From the NCBI GenBank assembly GCA_000969725.1, contig JXSR01S074608.1: a stretch of DNA of 28,196 nucleotides; one strand, given 5' to 3'. Position numbers and translations under genes: made by a program. Shown in pieces: positions 9,879-20,402 of this stretch. Under the pieces are notes generated by a model. It did no database searches and was not told where the DNA came from. It saw nothing but the letters and a program-made list of their open reading frames with translations. The stretch is from Ophiothrix spiculata. Taxonomy: Eukaryota; Echinodermata; Ophiuroidea; Amphilepidida; Ophiotrichidae. Numbering within the stretch: the stretch's first letter is position 1; each line of letters starts with the position of its first letter.

Positions 9879-10340
9879 TGATGAGTATTTCTGAGTAGTG
9901 AAATTTACACTGAGTTTAATTAAATTTTACCCAATATCTCACATCATCTATATAAAATTAATCTCAAACTCATTTAATCATCATTTATATTCAATAACCA
10001 CAAATATTTAATAGTTAAATTAGCATCCATTTATACATTTCAACATATCAATTTCTGATGATGACTTAGATTATTACTACAGCAACGGCGAAGGTCATTA
10101 GTTATATACTCTCTCTTGCTGTACATTTTCTTATTTTTAATTAGTCATTATCGTATATTTGTTTCCACTACTATCGATATACAAATTTCTACTGAATTTT
10201 CTTCTTTCTTAAAATATTTGATATGAAAGAATTAAACTTAACAGACAAACATAGAGTTCGAAAAGAGTTGTTTTATAAAGTGTCCTGTTCGTGAAATCTG
10301 AGTTATAGTTAATAATTGCGACCATGACGTTGTCTACTGC
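9879..10340. other. AT-rich intergenic stretch before the assembly gap
   Basis: I see no exon, repeat border or RNA. The promoter and first exons of gene B might be expected between here and 12475, possibly within the gap, but none could be recognised. Confidence 0.5.
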
Positions 10341-11237
10341 NNNNNNNNNNNNNNNNNNNNNNNNNNNNNNNNNNNNNNNNNNNNNNNNNNNNNNNNNNNN
10401 NNNNNNNNNNNNNNNNNNNNNNNNNNNNNNNNNNNNNNNNNNNNNNNNNNNNNNNNNNNNNNNNNNNNNNNNNNNNNNNNNNNNNNNNNNNNNNNNNNNN
10501 NNNNNNNNNNNNNNNNNNNNNNNNNNNNNNNNNNNNNNNNNNNNNNNNNNNNNNNNNNNNNNNNNNNNNNNNNNNNNNNNNNNNNNNNNNNNNNNNNNNN
10601 NNNNNNNNNNNNNNNNNNNNNNNNNNNNNNNNNNNNNNNNNNNNNNNNNNNNNNNNNNNNNNNNNNNNNNNNNNNNNNNNNNNNNNNNNNNNNNNNNNNN
10701 NNNNNNNNNNNNNNNNNNNNNNNNNNNNNNNNNNNNNNNNNNNNNNNNNNNNNNNNNNNNNNNNNNNNNNNNNNNNNNNNNNNNNNNNNNNNNNNNNNNN
10801 NNNNNNNNNNNNNNNNNNNNNNNNNNNNNNNNNNNNNNNNNNNNNNNNNNNNNNNNNNNNNNNNNNNNNNNNNNNNNNNNNNNNNNNNNNNNNNNNNNNN
10901 NNNNNNNNNNNNNNNNNNNNNNNNNNNNNNNNNNNNNNNNNNNNNNNNNNNNNNNNNNNNNNNNNNNNNNNNNNNNNNNNNNNNNNNNNNNNNNNNNNNN
11001 NNNNNNNNNNNNNNNNNNNNNNNNNNNNNNNNNNNNNNNNNNNNNNNNNNNNNNNNNNNNNNNNNNNNNNNNNNNNNNNNNNNNNNNNNNNNNNNNNNNN
11101 NNNNNNNNNNNNNNNNNNNNNNNNNNNNNNNNNNNNNNNNNNNNNNNNNNNNNNNNNNNNNNNNNNNNNNNNNNNNNNNNNNNNNNNNNNNNNNNNNNNN
11201 NNNNNNNNNNNNNNNNNNNNNNNNNNNNNNNNNNNNN
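10341..11237. other. Assembly gap (897 N)
   Basis: The run of N has no sequence. It is followed at once by eleven C (11238-11248), which often marks a difficult homopolymer at a gap edge. The open frame that appears to run across it is an artefact. Confidence 1.
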
Positions 11238-11248
11238 CCCCCCCCCCC

Positions 11249-12474
11249 TTATGCCGTTAAGTGTTAAAAAGACAAGAGAAATTTAGCATTACCTGCATGA
11301 CACTTCTTGTGGCAAGTTGTTTTGAACTTTGAATAAAAGATGTTGATCAATTCGTTAATATCTTTGTGAAAGAGACCTTAGGACGTCAAACCAAATGATG
11401 TTTGGCAATCATTACTGATGGCACAACAGTGATGAATTTAAGCATCCAGGAATGCTGTTTTCTTTTCTGTGGACAGTGATATAGTCCTGCAAACGAAGTG
11501 TGATAAAAAATGGGAGATAATGGTCAAACATCCAAAATTTACTTAACACTTAAACTGTAAAATTACTATTAAAATGGACAGGATTTAATCTTTAAACATC
11601 AACATTTATTCGTGTGTTTTTTTCCTTATTTGATCTGCTTGTTAGCAAAAGATGTTACAGATATAGAATCATGCGGTCCTTGCACAACTGATTTTATTTA
11701 CAATTTACAAAATTCACCATATTATTTGTATCACACAGCTGTCATTTTTTCTGTAATGGAAAGACAATGGTCTATATTAGTACTAATATTTCAAAACAAT
11801 TTTACGAATGTATTATAGTTTTTGAAATGGAGACACATTCATAACTGTAACTTTGTTTTACATACCTAGTTGCGCTGCGATCAAAGATATCCTTTGGGTA
11901 TAAATTCCAGATCAAAATTTTCCCATCACTCTAGCCAACCCCTAGACCTATTTTGATGCAACAAAATTATAAATTGGGAAATACTCTTATAAACATTTAC
12001 CAGGTGACCCCTGAATGACCTTTTTACGTTTTTGGATATCACTCAAGAACCGAACATCGGAGATAGGTAAAACTATAAATTTTCTGATTCCTTGTGTCGA
12101 GGGGTACACATTGAAATGATTTTGAACACCAGTTGACAACTTTGAAATTTGATCCCCAGTAATGGCGGTCATTTTGAATTTGTGCATTTCCTGAAAAACC
12201 CTCAAGAGTAGATTTTTTGGAACTCATCGGATTTGGAATAAGCACCCTTTAAATTGACTAAAGTCCATCAAAGAACACATTGTATATGTAAGAAAACAAG
12301 GTCCCTCTAAACTCCCAGTGGAGCCTACCTTGGACTATTGCTTATGACTTAAGCAACAACTATCAAGGCGACATGAGATATTATGAATGTATGATATTTT
12401 ATGGCCAATATTATTTGTTAAGATTTATATTGTAATGTTTTATATGTTTAAGTATGTTTTGTGTATTTATCCAG
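11249..12474. other. Non-coding stretch between the gap and the first EGF exon of gene B
   Basis: No confident exon. A pyrimidine-rich tract ending in TTAG at about 11646 is followed by an open frame of nearly 60 codons, but no good donor and no recognisable domain, so it was not called. Segment 11890-12250 has no stop-free frame of note and no clear inverted repeat. Confidence 0.5.
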
Positions 12475-12615
12475 GCATGTTTACATGTGTCAAACTGCCC
12501 TGCCGTAATGGCGGTGCTTGTTTACAAGGTACAGGAGGTAGTTACGCGTGTTTATGTACTAAAAACTACCGTGGCAACAATTGTGACATTTATGTTGGTC
12601 CCACAGAAGGGTTGA
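12475..12615 (+). CDS. Gene B, EGF-like domain exon 1
   Basis: The acceptor is TATTTATCCAG and the donor GTAAGT; the 141-nt exon is phase 1-1, the usual symmetry of shuffled EGF modules. It encodes one EGF-like domain with six cysteines spaced C-x4-C-x5-C-x9-C-x1-C-x8-C, including CRNGGAC and the Y-A-C-x-C pair typical of the fold. The calcium-binding D-x-D/N-E consensus before the first cysteine is missing, so it is probably a non-calcium EGF. EGF modules act in extracellular protein binding. The frame is open upstream to 12387, but that part lies before the acceptor and is read as intron. Joining to the next EGF exon forms an AGT (Ser) codon over the border. Exons further 5' were not found. 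Confidence 0.9.
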   Translation, partial: ACLHVSNCPAVMAVLVYKVQEVVTRVYVLKTTVATIVTFMLVPQKG

Positions 12616-12641
12616 GTAAGTAACAATGTATGTGCCCTAAA

Positions 12642-13711
12642 CTATTCCACTCTATCCAATAGAATGGTTTGGACAAGCCTTTCTCTCATTCAACCATGAT
12701 TGCATGGCTTGATGTACTCAATTACCCAAGTCCTTTGTACACAAACCTTGGAATACCTAAGAGGTCCAGCTTACCTATTTAATTTCTTCACTTTAATCAT
12801 GGAAATAGTTTGACATGCATTTCTCTCTACTATTCTGACCATGGAGTTCTTTACGTGTCCCATCCTAACCCTTTATACGTAAAAAAGCGGAATATCCGGT
12901 ACGCGTATTTTGCCTACTCCTTCCCTCTAACCATAGAACGAGTATAAAGATGACTTTTTCCTTTATTCCAACCATGAATGGCTTCACGTACCCCACCAAA
13001 CCCTTTGTACTCAAAACCGTAAAATATTTGAGACGTGCCCCTTGCCTACTCCTCTTAAACTATGGAATGGCTTGGACATGATGTTCTCCTTTATTCAAAC
13101 CATGGATAGCTTTACGTGCCCCATCCAAACCCTTTAAATACAAAGCGTGGAATAATCTTTTGCCTACTTCTTCATTCCAACCATAGAATGGCTTGGACGT
13201 GCCTGTCTCCTTTATTCCAACCACGAATGACTTGATGTACTCCACCAAAACTCTTTGTACACAAGCCGTAGAATATCGGAGACGTCCATCTTGCCTATTC
13301 TTTCTCTTTAATCATTGACATGCTATTTTTATTCCGGCCATGGAGGTCTTTACATGTCCCATCTAAACCATTTGTACACAAAACAGTGGAATATCCGAGA
13401 CGTGTTTTGCCTACTCCTTCACTCTTACCATATAATGAACTTGACATGTACTTCTCCTTTATTCCGACCATGGAGAACTTCACGTGGCCAACCTAAACCT
13501 TTTGTACTCAACCCCTGGAATATCCCAAACGTGCCATTTGCCTACTCCTTTACTCTAAACTCAGAGTTTAATATGCGTTTCTCCTTTATTCAAACCATTG
13601 ATTGCTTTACATGCCCTACCCAAACCATTTGTAATCAAACTGTTGAATATCTGAGTAATAACTTTTGCCTACTCCTTCATAGAATGAGTTTGATATGTGT
13701 TACCCCTTTAA
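12642..13711. repeat. Dimeric satellite of ~128-bp units, about eight copies, in a gene B intron
   Basis: Recurring landmarks are CTCCTTTATTCCAACCATGG, a block like CCCAAACCCTTTGTAC, GTGGAATATCCGAGACGTG and TTGCCTACTCCTTCACTC. CTTTGTAC-like landmarks fall near 12732, 12871, 13003, 13132, 13253, 13370, 13500 and 13628, so spacings vary from 117 to 139. Each unit has two related halves, both with a form of CTCCTT...AACCATGGAATGGCTT, so the array derives from a ~64-bp ancestor. It starts about 27 nt after the EGF exon donor. It is interrupted by the element at 13712-14272 and resumes after it. The 168-codon open frame in the array is not kept in register by the period and is not called a gene. 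Confidence 0.88.
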
Positions 13712-14276
13712 CCCTCGTCTTCCTGAGCCTTTTTTGTAACACGTCCAACCACCCCCACCCCCACCCCACCCTTTGTGATTTTGAAATTTGGAGCCCAAAG
13801 TTATATTGTTTGGTATTATAGTATAGGGTATGGTCTCCTCTTTCCATTGATACCAAGATCATGAAAAATCTGTCGAGGCGTTACGTAATTATGACGTTAC
13901 AAAAATATTTCTGGACCGAAAAATTTGACTGTGGCAAAAATGGCCACTTTTTCAAAAAATCGCTATAAAAGTTCTATTAAAATGTTCGTTTTCGTCGGAT
14001 TTTTGCTAATAAATGAAGGAATCAACAATTCTAAAACGTCCTGTAAGTTTCAAGTCAATACATGCAGATGTTTTTCAAAATGGCGATTTAACATTTTTGA
14101 CTTTGACGGTCTACCATAACCCCTCCTTAGGTGGTACACCCGATATTTTTCGTCAAAAAGACCGCAAAGGATGTAAAAATAATTACCGAAATGCTCAGGG
14201 TCGCTTTGTTTTGCAATTGGCGATCACCCGTTAGGGGGTGGTAACCACCCCACCCCTTTAGAAAGACGAGGGTTAA
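13708..14276. mobile_element. piggyBac-like MITE with TTAA target duplication
   Basis: The element (13712-14272, 561 bp) begins CCCTCGTCTTCCTGAG and ends TTTAGAAAGACGAGGG, and is flanked by TTAA on both sides. TTAA duplication and CCCT ends are the mark of the piggyBac superfamily. Removing the element with one TTAA rejoins satellite sequence: CCCCTTTAATCCAAAACATG lines up with the unit motif CTCCTTTATTCCGACCATGG. There is no intact transposase; short open frames at 13925-14119 and 14013-14234 do not look like conserved protein. A C-rich stretch (CCACCCCCACCCCC) near each end may extend the inverted repeat. Confidence 0.92.
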
Positions 14277-14320
14277 TCCAAAACATGAAGTGCATCCGTT
14301 CACCCGGGCCGTTCACTCTG
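14277..14320. repeat. Satellite array remnant right of the piggyBac-like insertion
   Basis: TCCAAAACATGAAGTGCATC continues the interrupted satellite unit (compare TTCCGACCATGGAGAACTTC at 13462). Beyond about 14320 the likeness is too weak to follow, although CCCACCCTAACCTTGGAATG near 14375-14395 may be a further degraded piece. Confidence 0.6.
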
Positions 14321-14677
14321 TCTGTGTGGACGTGCTCTAGTCCATATGCTCGTACCATACATGTAAAATGATCCCCACCCTAACCTTGGAATGATACAAA
14401 GTCAACGGCTTAGATATTTTTTGCAACTACTCGTATGTAAACACGCAGGACTCACTTACGCTCGTGCGATGGTTTGCTGAAGTCCAGTTTAATCTAGATG
14501 TATCTGGATGTGTGCAGTACAAATGGATTAGGTACACTTTTATCCGCAAATGGAAATGTACAGACTCTGCTCGGATATAAAGAACACGATTTTTGTAACA
14601 TTTGCTATTTGTTGTCATCTCATCTCATCCGAGATCCAAATAAATGCTAAAAATACAGCAAAATTGATTTCCTACAG
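14321..14677. other. Intron sequence upstream of the second EGF exon
   Basis: Apart from the possible degraded satellite noted above, no feature is seen. An open frame on the minus strand (14427-14618) has no recognisable content. Confidence 0.5.
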
Positions 14678-14803
14678 GTAACCCATGTATTGAGACGCCT
14701 TGCCTGAATGGAGGGGGGTGTTTTCCTGGTCAGGGAGATAGGTACGCTTGCTTCTGCGATGGTCCCTATACGGGAACCAATTGTGAGATTTTAAAGGGAG
14801 AAA
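14678..14803 (+). CDS. Gene B, EGF-like domain exon 2
   Basis: Acceptor TTTCCTACAG, donor GTAAGT; 126 nt, phase 1-1. It encodes a second EGF-like domain with the same spacing, C-x4-C-x5-C-x9-C-x1-C-x8-C, including CLNGGGC, YACFC and TGTNC. As in the first domain there is no calcium-binding consensus. The trailing A joins GC of the stalk exon at 24642 to make AGC (Ser), so direct splicing to that exon is in frame across a ~9.8-kb intron. The two EGF exons clearly share ancestry but are well diverged. I infer that they belong to one transcript because strand, phase and order agree. Confidence 0.9.
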
Positions 14804-14831
14804 GTAAGTGTACGCTTTGTACTATTATAGG

Positions 14832-15087
14832 CGGCATAAACTATATGATTAACAAATACTAACACTGCATGATTATAATATTGTATGATCTGAACATCTA
14901 AGAAACTTTAATATTGCTCCATGGTTCGGACGAAACGTACGCTGTTGGCTCTCTGTCGGCATAAACTATTTGATTAACAAATACTAACTTTGCATGCTTA
15001 CAATATTGTATGATCTTCATATCGCAAGAAACTTTACTCCAATTGCTCCATGGTTCGAAAGAAACGTTACGCCGTTTGGTTCTGTAT
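14832..15087. repeat. Direct tandem duplication, period ~125 bp
   Basis: CGGCATAAACTATATGATTA at 14832 recurs as CGGCATAAACTATTTGATTA at 14957, and both units run on through ATTGTATGATCT, AAGAAACTTTA and GCTCCATGGTTCG. Two copies, diverged by scattered changes. It lies just after EGF exon 2. Confidence 0.9.
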
Positions 15088-15146
15088 GGAAATGCTCCTT
15101 CTTCAAGCGCTGCATTCAGTGAATACATGATGGAGTCTATTGTATT

Positions 15147-15672
15147 AAGAGGGATGTTCAATAAGTTATCTGATATTATCATTCAACTTAATTGATTAAT
15201 ATCTGCGAAGTTTCAAGTAAATGCCTGCTGTCATTCATATTTTGCAGACACTTAAAATTTGTCAATTTCAAGAGTTGATTTATTACCTAAAAAACTGAAA
15301 AAATAGCAAAACTTGCATCGACCTTTAATAGTATCTCTCCAAGGCGCTAAACCTAACGGATTCAACAAAGATAAGGTGTCAATAATACTTATCTATACTC
15401 CTTAAATAGCATGAAAATAATTTGGCTACAGATTTCAATAACGTCATGAAGAAGATATATACGGGAGTACTTGGTATCATAATGGTTAATTTCCATCAAT
15501 ATTTAATGCTTAGTTTAAAGTTTTAGAGAATTTAACTAGCAAGTTTTAAGTTTCTGTAAAATAAAACCGGAAGCAGTTATTTACTTGAAACTTAAAAGAT
15601 ATTCATCAGTTGAGTTGAACTACATAACAAATTTATGAAATCTGCAGCTACTCTTCTTATACCTCAGGCCAC
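15147..15672. mobile_element. Diverged, right-truncated relative of the 758-1521 element
   Basis: It begins GAGGGATGTTCAATAAGTT and ends ATACCTCAGGCCAC, corresponding to the two terminal repeats of 758-1521, with the outer ~20 bases of the right end missing. Interior matches include AGCATGAAAATAATTTGGCT and ATATTCATCAGTTGAGTTGA. It lacks the nested 210-bp MITE found in the other two copies. Confidence 0.75.
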
Positions 15673-16569
15673 CGTCACCGCAAAAGGATGGCGTTGTTGG
15701 CTCGTACGTGTTACTCAGTGTAGCTTATCTGATGTATACAACTAGTATATCAAATATGCTACAATGAGCTACAAGTAGGAGTCGACAACTGCATGCTTTT
15801 GCCACAGCGGCGGCCCTCATATATTCATGAAGATGTGTAAAAAGAGTGTTCATACTGATGTAGCGCATTAAATCAGTACGATGACAATCCGCAACCACTT
15901 CTTGTGACTTTCATGTTCAATTAAAATCTTATCAAATGTTCTGATTCTATAGATTAGTTATATTTACATATATGTATCTGTTTATTTATATAACCTATAT
16001 ATTTGGCGCTCTTTAAATCTTGCTATCTGAATGCTATTCTACTAATGTGCATGATTTTCCAAAGGATTTAATAGCGCAATCACATCATATATTTTTATAA
16101 TATACCGATTGCTATGAACTGGTGTGTAGATGTTGTATTTTATCTACAATCTTGGGAAACTTGGGACACTAAACCTCCCCGCTACCCTGTACGTGCAATA
16201 TATAAGAACATGGTGTGCGCATGTGTTCTTCGAAACATTGGATTGAAGGAGGTTCTGAGGGGAAAAAAAGTTATCTTCACAAACTTTGAACCCACGCTCT
16301 ATTGCACTCATAAATATATCATTGTCATTAAAGTGTCCCAAGTATTTGTGGTCAAGATTGTAGTTCTTTAATGCATATATGTAAAAATATATCATCTATA
16401 ACATTGCCAATACTATTGCTGATGTGACAATATTATTTTTATTGGTCCAAATGAATAAGACTATCTTTATTGGTCCAATTGAATAAGACTCAACAATGCC
16501 ACTTTTTATGATATGTTATATATATAAAGTCTTTTTCTCTCTCTCTATTATATAGAAATATTTGTGGAA
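15673..16569. other. Gene B intron, no gene seen
   Basis: No exon was recognised. Open frames on both strands at 16114-16395 overlap each other and resemble no known domain. It includes a 28-bp tandem pair at 16441-16496 (ATTGGTCCAAATGAATAAGA and ATTGGTCCAATTGAATAAGA) and a TC-rich microsatellite, TTTTTCTCTCTCTC, near 16533. Confidence 0.55.
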
Positions 16570-17340
16570 GAATTCTCATGATAATTTAAACACATTGGTC
16601 TTTATGTTTAAAAGACTACTCTTATTTTGATATTTTGTATCTAATGCGGCTGTTCTTATTCGAATACCTGTAATGGAGCATTACTTAAATTTTTAGTAGA
16701 ACTTACAATTTCACCCTGATGAATGAACATCAATATAATATAGAATCTTTAATTCCACTATTTACATTACACATGTAGCATCAATCATGCCGCCACATTA
16801 TACAAAACAAAATATTACCATGGGAACAAGCTTCTAAAAGTCAATACATCATCAGTTCGGATAACATTTCAAGATAGGAATTAGATATGTACACTTTTCG
16901 CAAGTGTGGACATTAAGGATGAAATAAAGGGATATCCTGTATTTTCTGTCTGAAACTAAACACTTTCCCTGTTTTACAAAGTCATAAGCATGATAGGAAA
17001 AATGGATGCTGCTTTAAAGAATATTAGATTATGAGTTTCATTGAAATATTTTACTTTCAAAATTGATTTGAAAGACTTACAATATGTTTCAAAAATAAAT
17101 ATAGGCGTTTCTTGAATAAAGTTATTAGATTTTAATATTAGAATGTTCCGAACTCATTGCAATAATTTTCTTATAACACAGTTGACTGTCAAATTAGTTT
17201 ATGTCAGTCATGTAGTTTCAAGGTTACTTTGTGATGTTGTATTTAAACTAATTTCATCATTCTAGGAATGTGCCTTTAATAACACTTCACAACGCACAAC
17301 AAAGTTTCAAAGTTTTATACGCTGGTGCAATACAAAAAGG
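16570..17340. repeat. Direct duplication in gene B intron, first copy
   Basis: It pairs with 17735-18575. Shared blocks include GACTACTCTTATTTTGATAT, TTAATTCCAC, a conserved stretch from CCGCCACATTATACA through AATATTACCATGGGAACAAG, and CAGTTCGGATAACAT. The copies have diverged by many substitutions and small indels; the offset grows from about 1165 to 1235 bp. Neither has a shared reading frame. Confidence 0.88.
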
Positions 17341-17734
17341 TTTCTAACAAATGTTTAATATCCTATGTAGATTGAAAATGATTAAAGGGCTATACTCTAT
17401 ACATCTTGAGGTATGCAACAAGCAGCCTATTAACGCACATAAACCAATACGACCATATACGGAAATAAATTAGTCCGTACTTTTTGAATCATAACAACTT
17501 ACCCAATCAAGTTGAAGATTCAAATGAACTTATATTCAAGATTCAATTATGGAGTTGGAACAACAACGTAAAATGTGTTTTAGCAATGAGTTCTTAAGCA
17601 TATGTTTCAACACTTCTGTAAAGATGCATACCGGCCATCTTAGTAGCATCGTTTACATTGTTTGCATTCATTTAGATTTTGATGGAATATGAGTTTTGAT
17701 CACGTTGAGTAAAAATAACTGTTGAAGTAGAGCA
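17341..17734. other. Spacer between the two direct copies
   Basis: Single-copy intron sequence within this window. I see no feature in it. Confidence 0.5.
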
Positions 17735-18575
17735 ATTTTAATCATATTTTAAACATATATAAAATCGGAGTAAATTTATGTCCAAATGACTACTCTTATT
17801 TTTGATATTTTGTATCTAATCCCGCGTTGTTATTGGTATACCTTTAATGGAAAATAACCCATATCTAATAGAAGTCAATGATTGATTAGAAGCGTACAAT
17901 TTCAACATGATGAATGCCATAATGCACATCAAAATAATATGAGAATCTTTAATTCCACAATTTGCGTTACACATGGAGTATCAATCATTCCGCCACATTA
18001 TACAGAACAAAATATTACCATGGGAACAAGCTTATAAAAGCCAGAACATATCAGTTCGGATAACATCTCATGGGAACTAGAAATGCACATGTTTTTCGAC
18101 AAAGTGTTGGAGATGGATATCCAGTATTTTCTGTTTGAAACTTGATACTTTCCATTAGTCATAAGTATGATAAGAAAAAAATGATGTTACATACTCATCA
18201 AAAGATTGCTGTGTAAAAATATACCTTAATGAAATCATAATGATATTTTTATTGTCAAATCATGGGTATAGCTCCATGGTCAAATAATATGTTATGTGCT
18301 TTTGAAAATACAAAAACTTTCCAAATTGATTTGAGTGAGTCCCAGTATGTTTAGAAAAAATATATAGGCATTACGTGGATAACGATATTAGATTTCAATA
18401 GTCATCGCAGTCCATATTTTCCAATAATATGGTTGTCCATCAAATTAGCGAGTAGTTTCACGGTTGTTTTGTAATGTTGCTTTTAAACAAATTCCATTAT
18501 TGCATAAATGTACTTTTAATAACATTCCAAAATTCATGACAAACGTTTTTGCGCTGGTATAGAAAAAAAAAGAAT
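17735..18575. repeat. Direct duplication in gene B intron, second copy
   Basis: This is the partner of 16570-17340. The best-kept block is at 17990-18062. It includes TATAAAAG at 18033 followed by TCAGTT at 18051, a promoter-like pairing that is spaced too closely for a normal TATA/initiator pair, and the first copy has CTAAAAG there. It is therefore not called a promoter. Confidence 0.88.
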
Positions 18576-19078
18576 ATATCAAACATAATAATAATTTCGG
18601 TATATTGATGGGTGGGTTTTCGTCACAATTGCAAAATTGGGTGTATTTGTGAAAAATTTGCCGAAAAAACACCAAATTTTCCCAAAATTGGGTGCTTTTT
18701 CTAGAAAAATGGTATAGAGATTGGTCACAAAATCACGCTTTTTGAGGTATAGAGATGGTCAAAATTCTGAAGTCTACTTTGAGCATCCCCGTACAATTTT
18801 TTTAAGAACCCCCCCAACCCCCCAACCCCCCCACAAGGGGTGCTCATTTCCCAACGATAGGGTTATATTAGAAAAACTGTGGTGCATATGCACCACCTTG
18901 GTTTCGCCACTGAAATATAAACTACACACATACGTAAGTTGAATCTCATTTTGAAACCAATCCGAGTATATGTCACGAAAAATCAAAATCAGCGCAAGGA
19001 CAGAATTGAGCGAGTAGTAGACGATATTGAAATGTAAAATGAAATGCAACGGATTTCATTGATTCAGCAGATTACGCA
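18576..19078. other. Intron with C-rich low-complexity run
   Basis: Contains AACCCCCCCAACCCCCCAAC around 18810 and an imperfect short repeat, GGTATAGAGATTGGTCACAA and GGTATAGAGATGGTCAAAAT, at 18711 and 18747. The ending TGCACCACCTTGGTTTCGCC looks like part of a dispersed repeat. No gene is seen; overlapping open frames on both strands are not convincing. Confidence 0.5.
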
Positions 19079-19388
19079 AATGTCACCAAGCCCGTAGCCA
19101 GGGGGAGTGCGGTGGGGGCGTCGCACCCCCCCCCCCCCAAATTTGACAATGTACAAAAAGGTCCACAAAAATTCACTAAATGACCACCAAAAGAACACAT
19201 AAAGCACCAAAACAAGCAAATGTAGGTCATTTTTTAATAAAATACTACACAAAATGCTTGGAAAACTGCTAAAAAACTACTAAAATTATTTTAGGGTCGA
19301 CCAAGACGAAATTTTTTCCTCCAAAAGGTCCACTTTTTGAAAATCCGCACCCCCTTGAAAAAATCCTGGCTACGGGCCTGGATGTCAC
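19079..19388. mobile_element. hAT-like MITE with 8-bp target duplication
   Basis: The element (19087-19380, 294 bp) begins CAAGCCCGTAGCCAGGGGGA and ends CCTGGCTACGGGCCTG. The terminal inverted repeat is CARGCCCGTAGCCAGG, with a further inverted pair GTGCGG / CCGCAC inside. Flanking 8-mers are AATGTCAC and GATGTCAC, one base apart, as expected for a hAT target duplication. The C run at 19127-19138 is inside. There is no transposase. Confidence 0.88.
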
Positions 19389-20073
19389 TTATATTAAAAG
19401 ACATAAATGACTGACATTAAAGTCTAAGATTACACTTTCTGCTAAAATGTGCTGTTTGTTGTATAGTTTAGTGACAACTGCCAATGAAAAGATCGATTTA
19501 ATTTAACACGTGACCGTAGGATGATATTTTAATGAAATTGCTTCAAACTGTTTTATTTTTATCTGTGTGAACTAATTAGTATTATAAACGATTAGCCTTG
19601 ACCTGAGATAGCAATTTGCATTTTAAATTTGAGTGTCTCAATGAAGGTTCATGGCACTTTATTCCCGCATATTTTAAAGCTTATTTGTGTCCCGTCATAT
19701 CAAGAGAAACTTTAAGGGTCACAACATGAAAATTGGTTTTTGGTCTCATATCAAAGATTATATTTTAAGCTTTAAAATGACAACTTGCTTTTAATTATTG
19801 GATCTTCGACTGTAAAGTTACATACAGTTTGGTAAAAGGCATCGGGCTGATTCAGAAAACTATAGTTATGAGAAAATAAACTTGAATGGAAAAATGATTT
19901 TTATCTAGTTTTTCAAAACATTTGTCTTGTGTTTTGGATGTTTGAACCTGATTAACATTATATAATCCACTTCAAAGGTAACGTTTCTGATGAAATTAGA
20001 AATTCGACCTTGAACGTGCTTTTATGCTCAGCTTCAATGGCCCGTATCTCGCAATTTACTATGCCGACCTTAA
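19389..20073. other. Gene B intron, no feature recognised
   Basis: AT-rich sequence, without a convincing exon or inverted-repeat ends. The passage from 19640 to 20060 reads like old dispersed repeat sequence, but no second copy is present in the window. Confidence 0.45.
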
Positions 20074-20402
20074 GTCAGGCCAAAAAAAATTGTTCGGTTG
20101 TCCTACACAACTTTTTTTGAGCAAGTGCGGACGGGCGGATTTTTTTCCAAAGCTACGCCAAATTATGGCCTCTATAAAGATGCAGATAAGTCTGCTCTAC
20201 TGAAAAATCTCTTGATACAATTAAAATGTAAACAAAATGAAAAACAACAACTTAACAAATATTTTCAAAAGATCAAAATTCTCAAAGAAAAAAATCTGAA
20301 AAATAGGCGCAGTATACTTTTGTACAGTAAAAACTTTTTCACAGTTTCGAAAAATAGGGGTGGGCGGTGGTGGACAACCAAACAACTTTTTTTTTGCCTT
20401 AC
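20074..20402. mobile_element. MITE-like element with ~30-bp inverted repeats
   Basis: AGTCAGGCCAAAAAAAATTG, then TTCGGTTGTCC, on the left matches the reverse complement of GGACAACCAAACAACTTTTT, then TTTTGCCTTACCTT, on the right, with about four mismatches. The interior is A-rich. A 124-codon open frame starts inside (20098) but crosses the right terminal repeat and shows no domain, so it is regarded as chance. Target duplication not clear. Confidence 0.75.

Noticed and set aside
10324-11286. 320-codon open frame across the gap
   Set aside because: It consists almost wholly of N; only a few real codons at each end.
11646-11818. Possible exon after a good pyrimidine tract ending TTAG
   Set aside because: No convincing donor, no recognisable domain, and only two cysteines in a non-EGF pattern.
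12387-12474. Upstream extension of the EGF open frame from a Met at 12387
   Set aside because: The hydrophobic stretch could pass for a signal peptide, but a standard acceptor (TTTATCCAG) lies right before the EGF module and the phase-1 start fits exon shuffling. An alternative first exon is possible but less likely.
13315-13821. 168-codon open frame in the satellite and piggyBac-like element
   Set aside because: It runs across the satellite/element border, and the unit length is not kept in multiples of three.
18033-18056. TATAAAAG plus TCAGTT as a core promoter
   Set aside because: The distance is about 20 bases from TATA to the putative start, too short, and the TATA is not kept in the sister copy.
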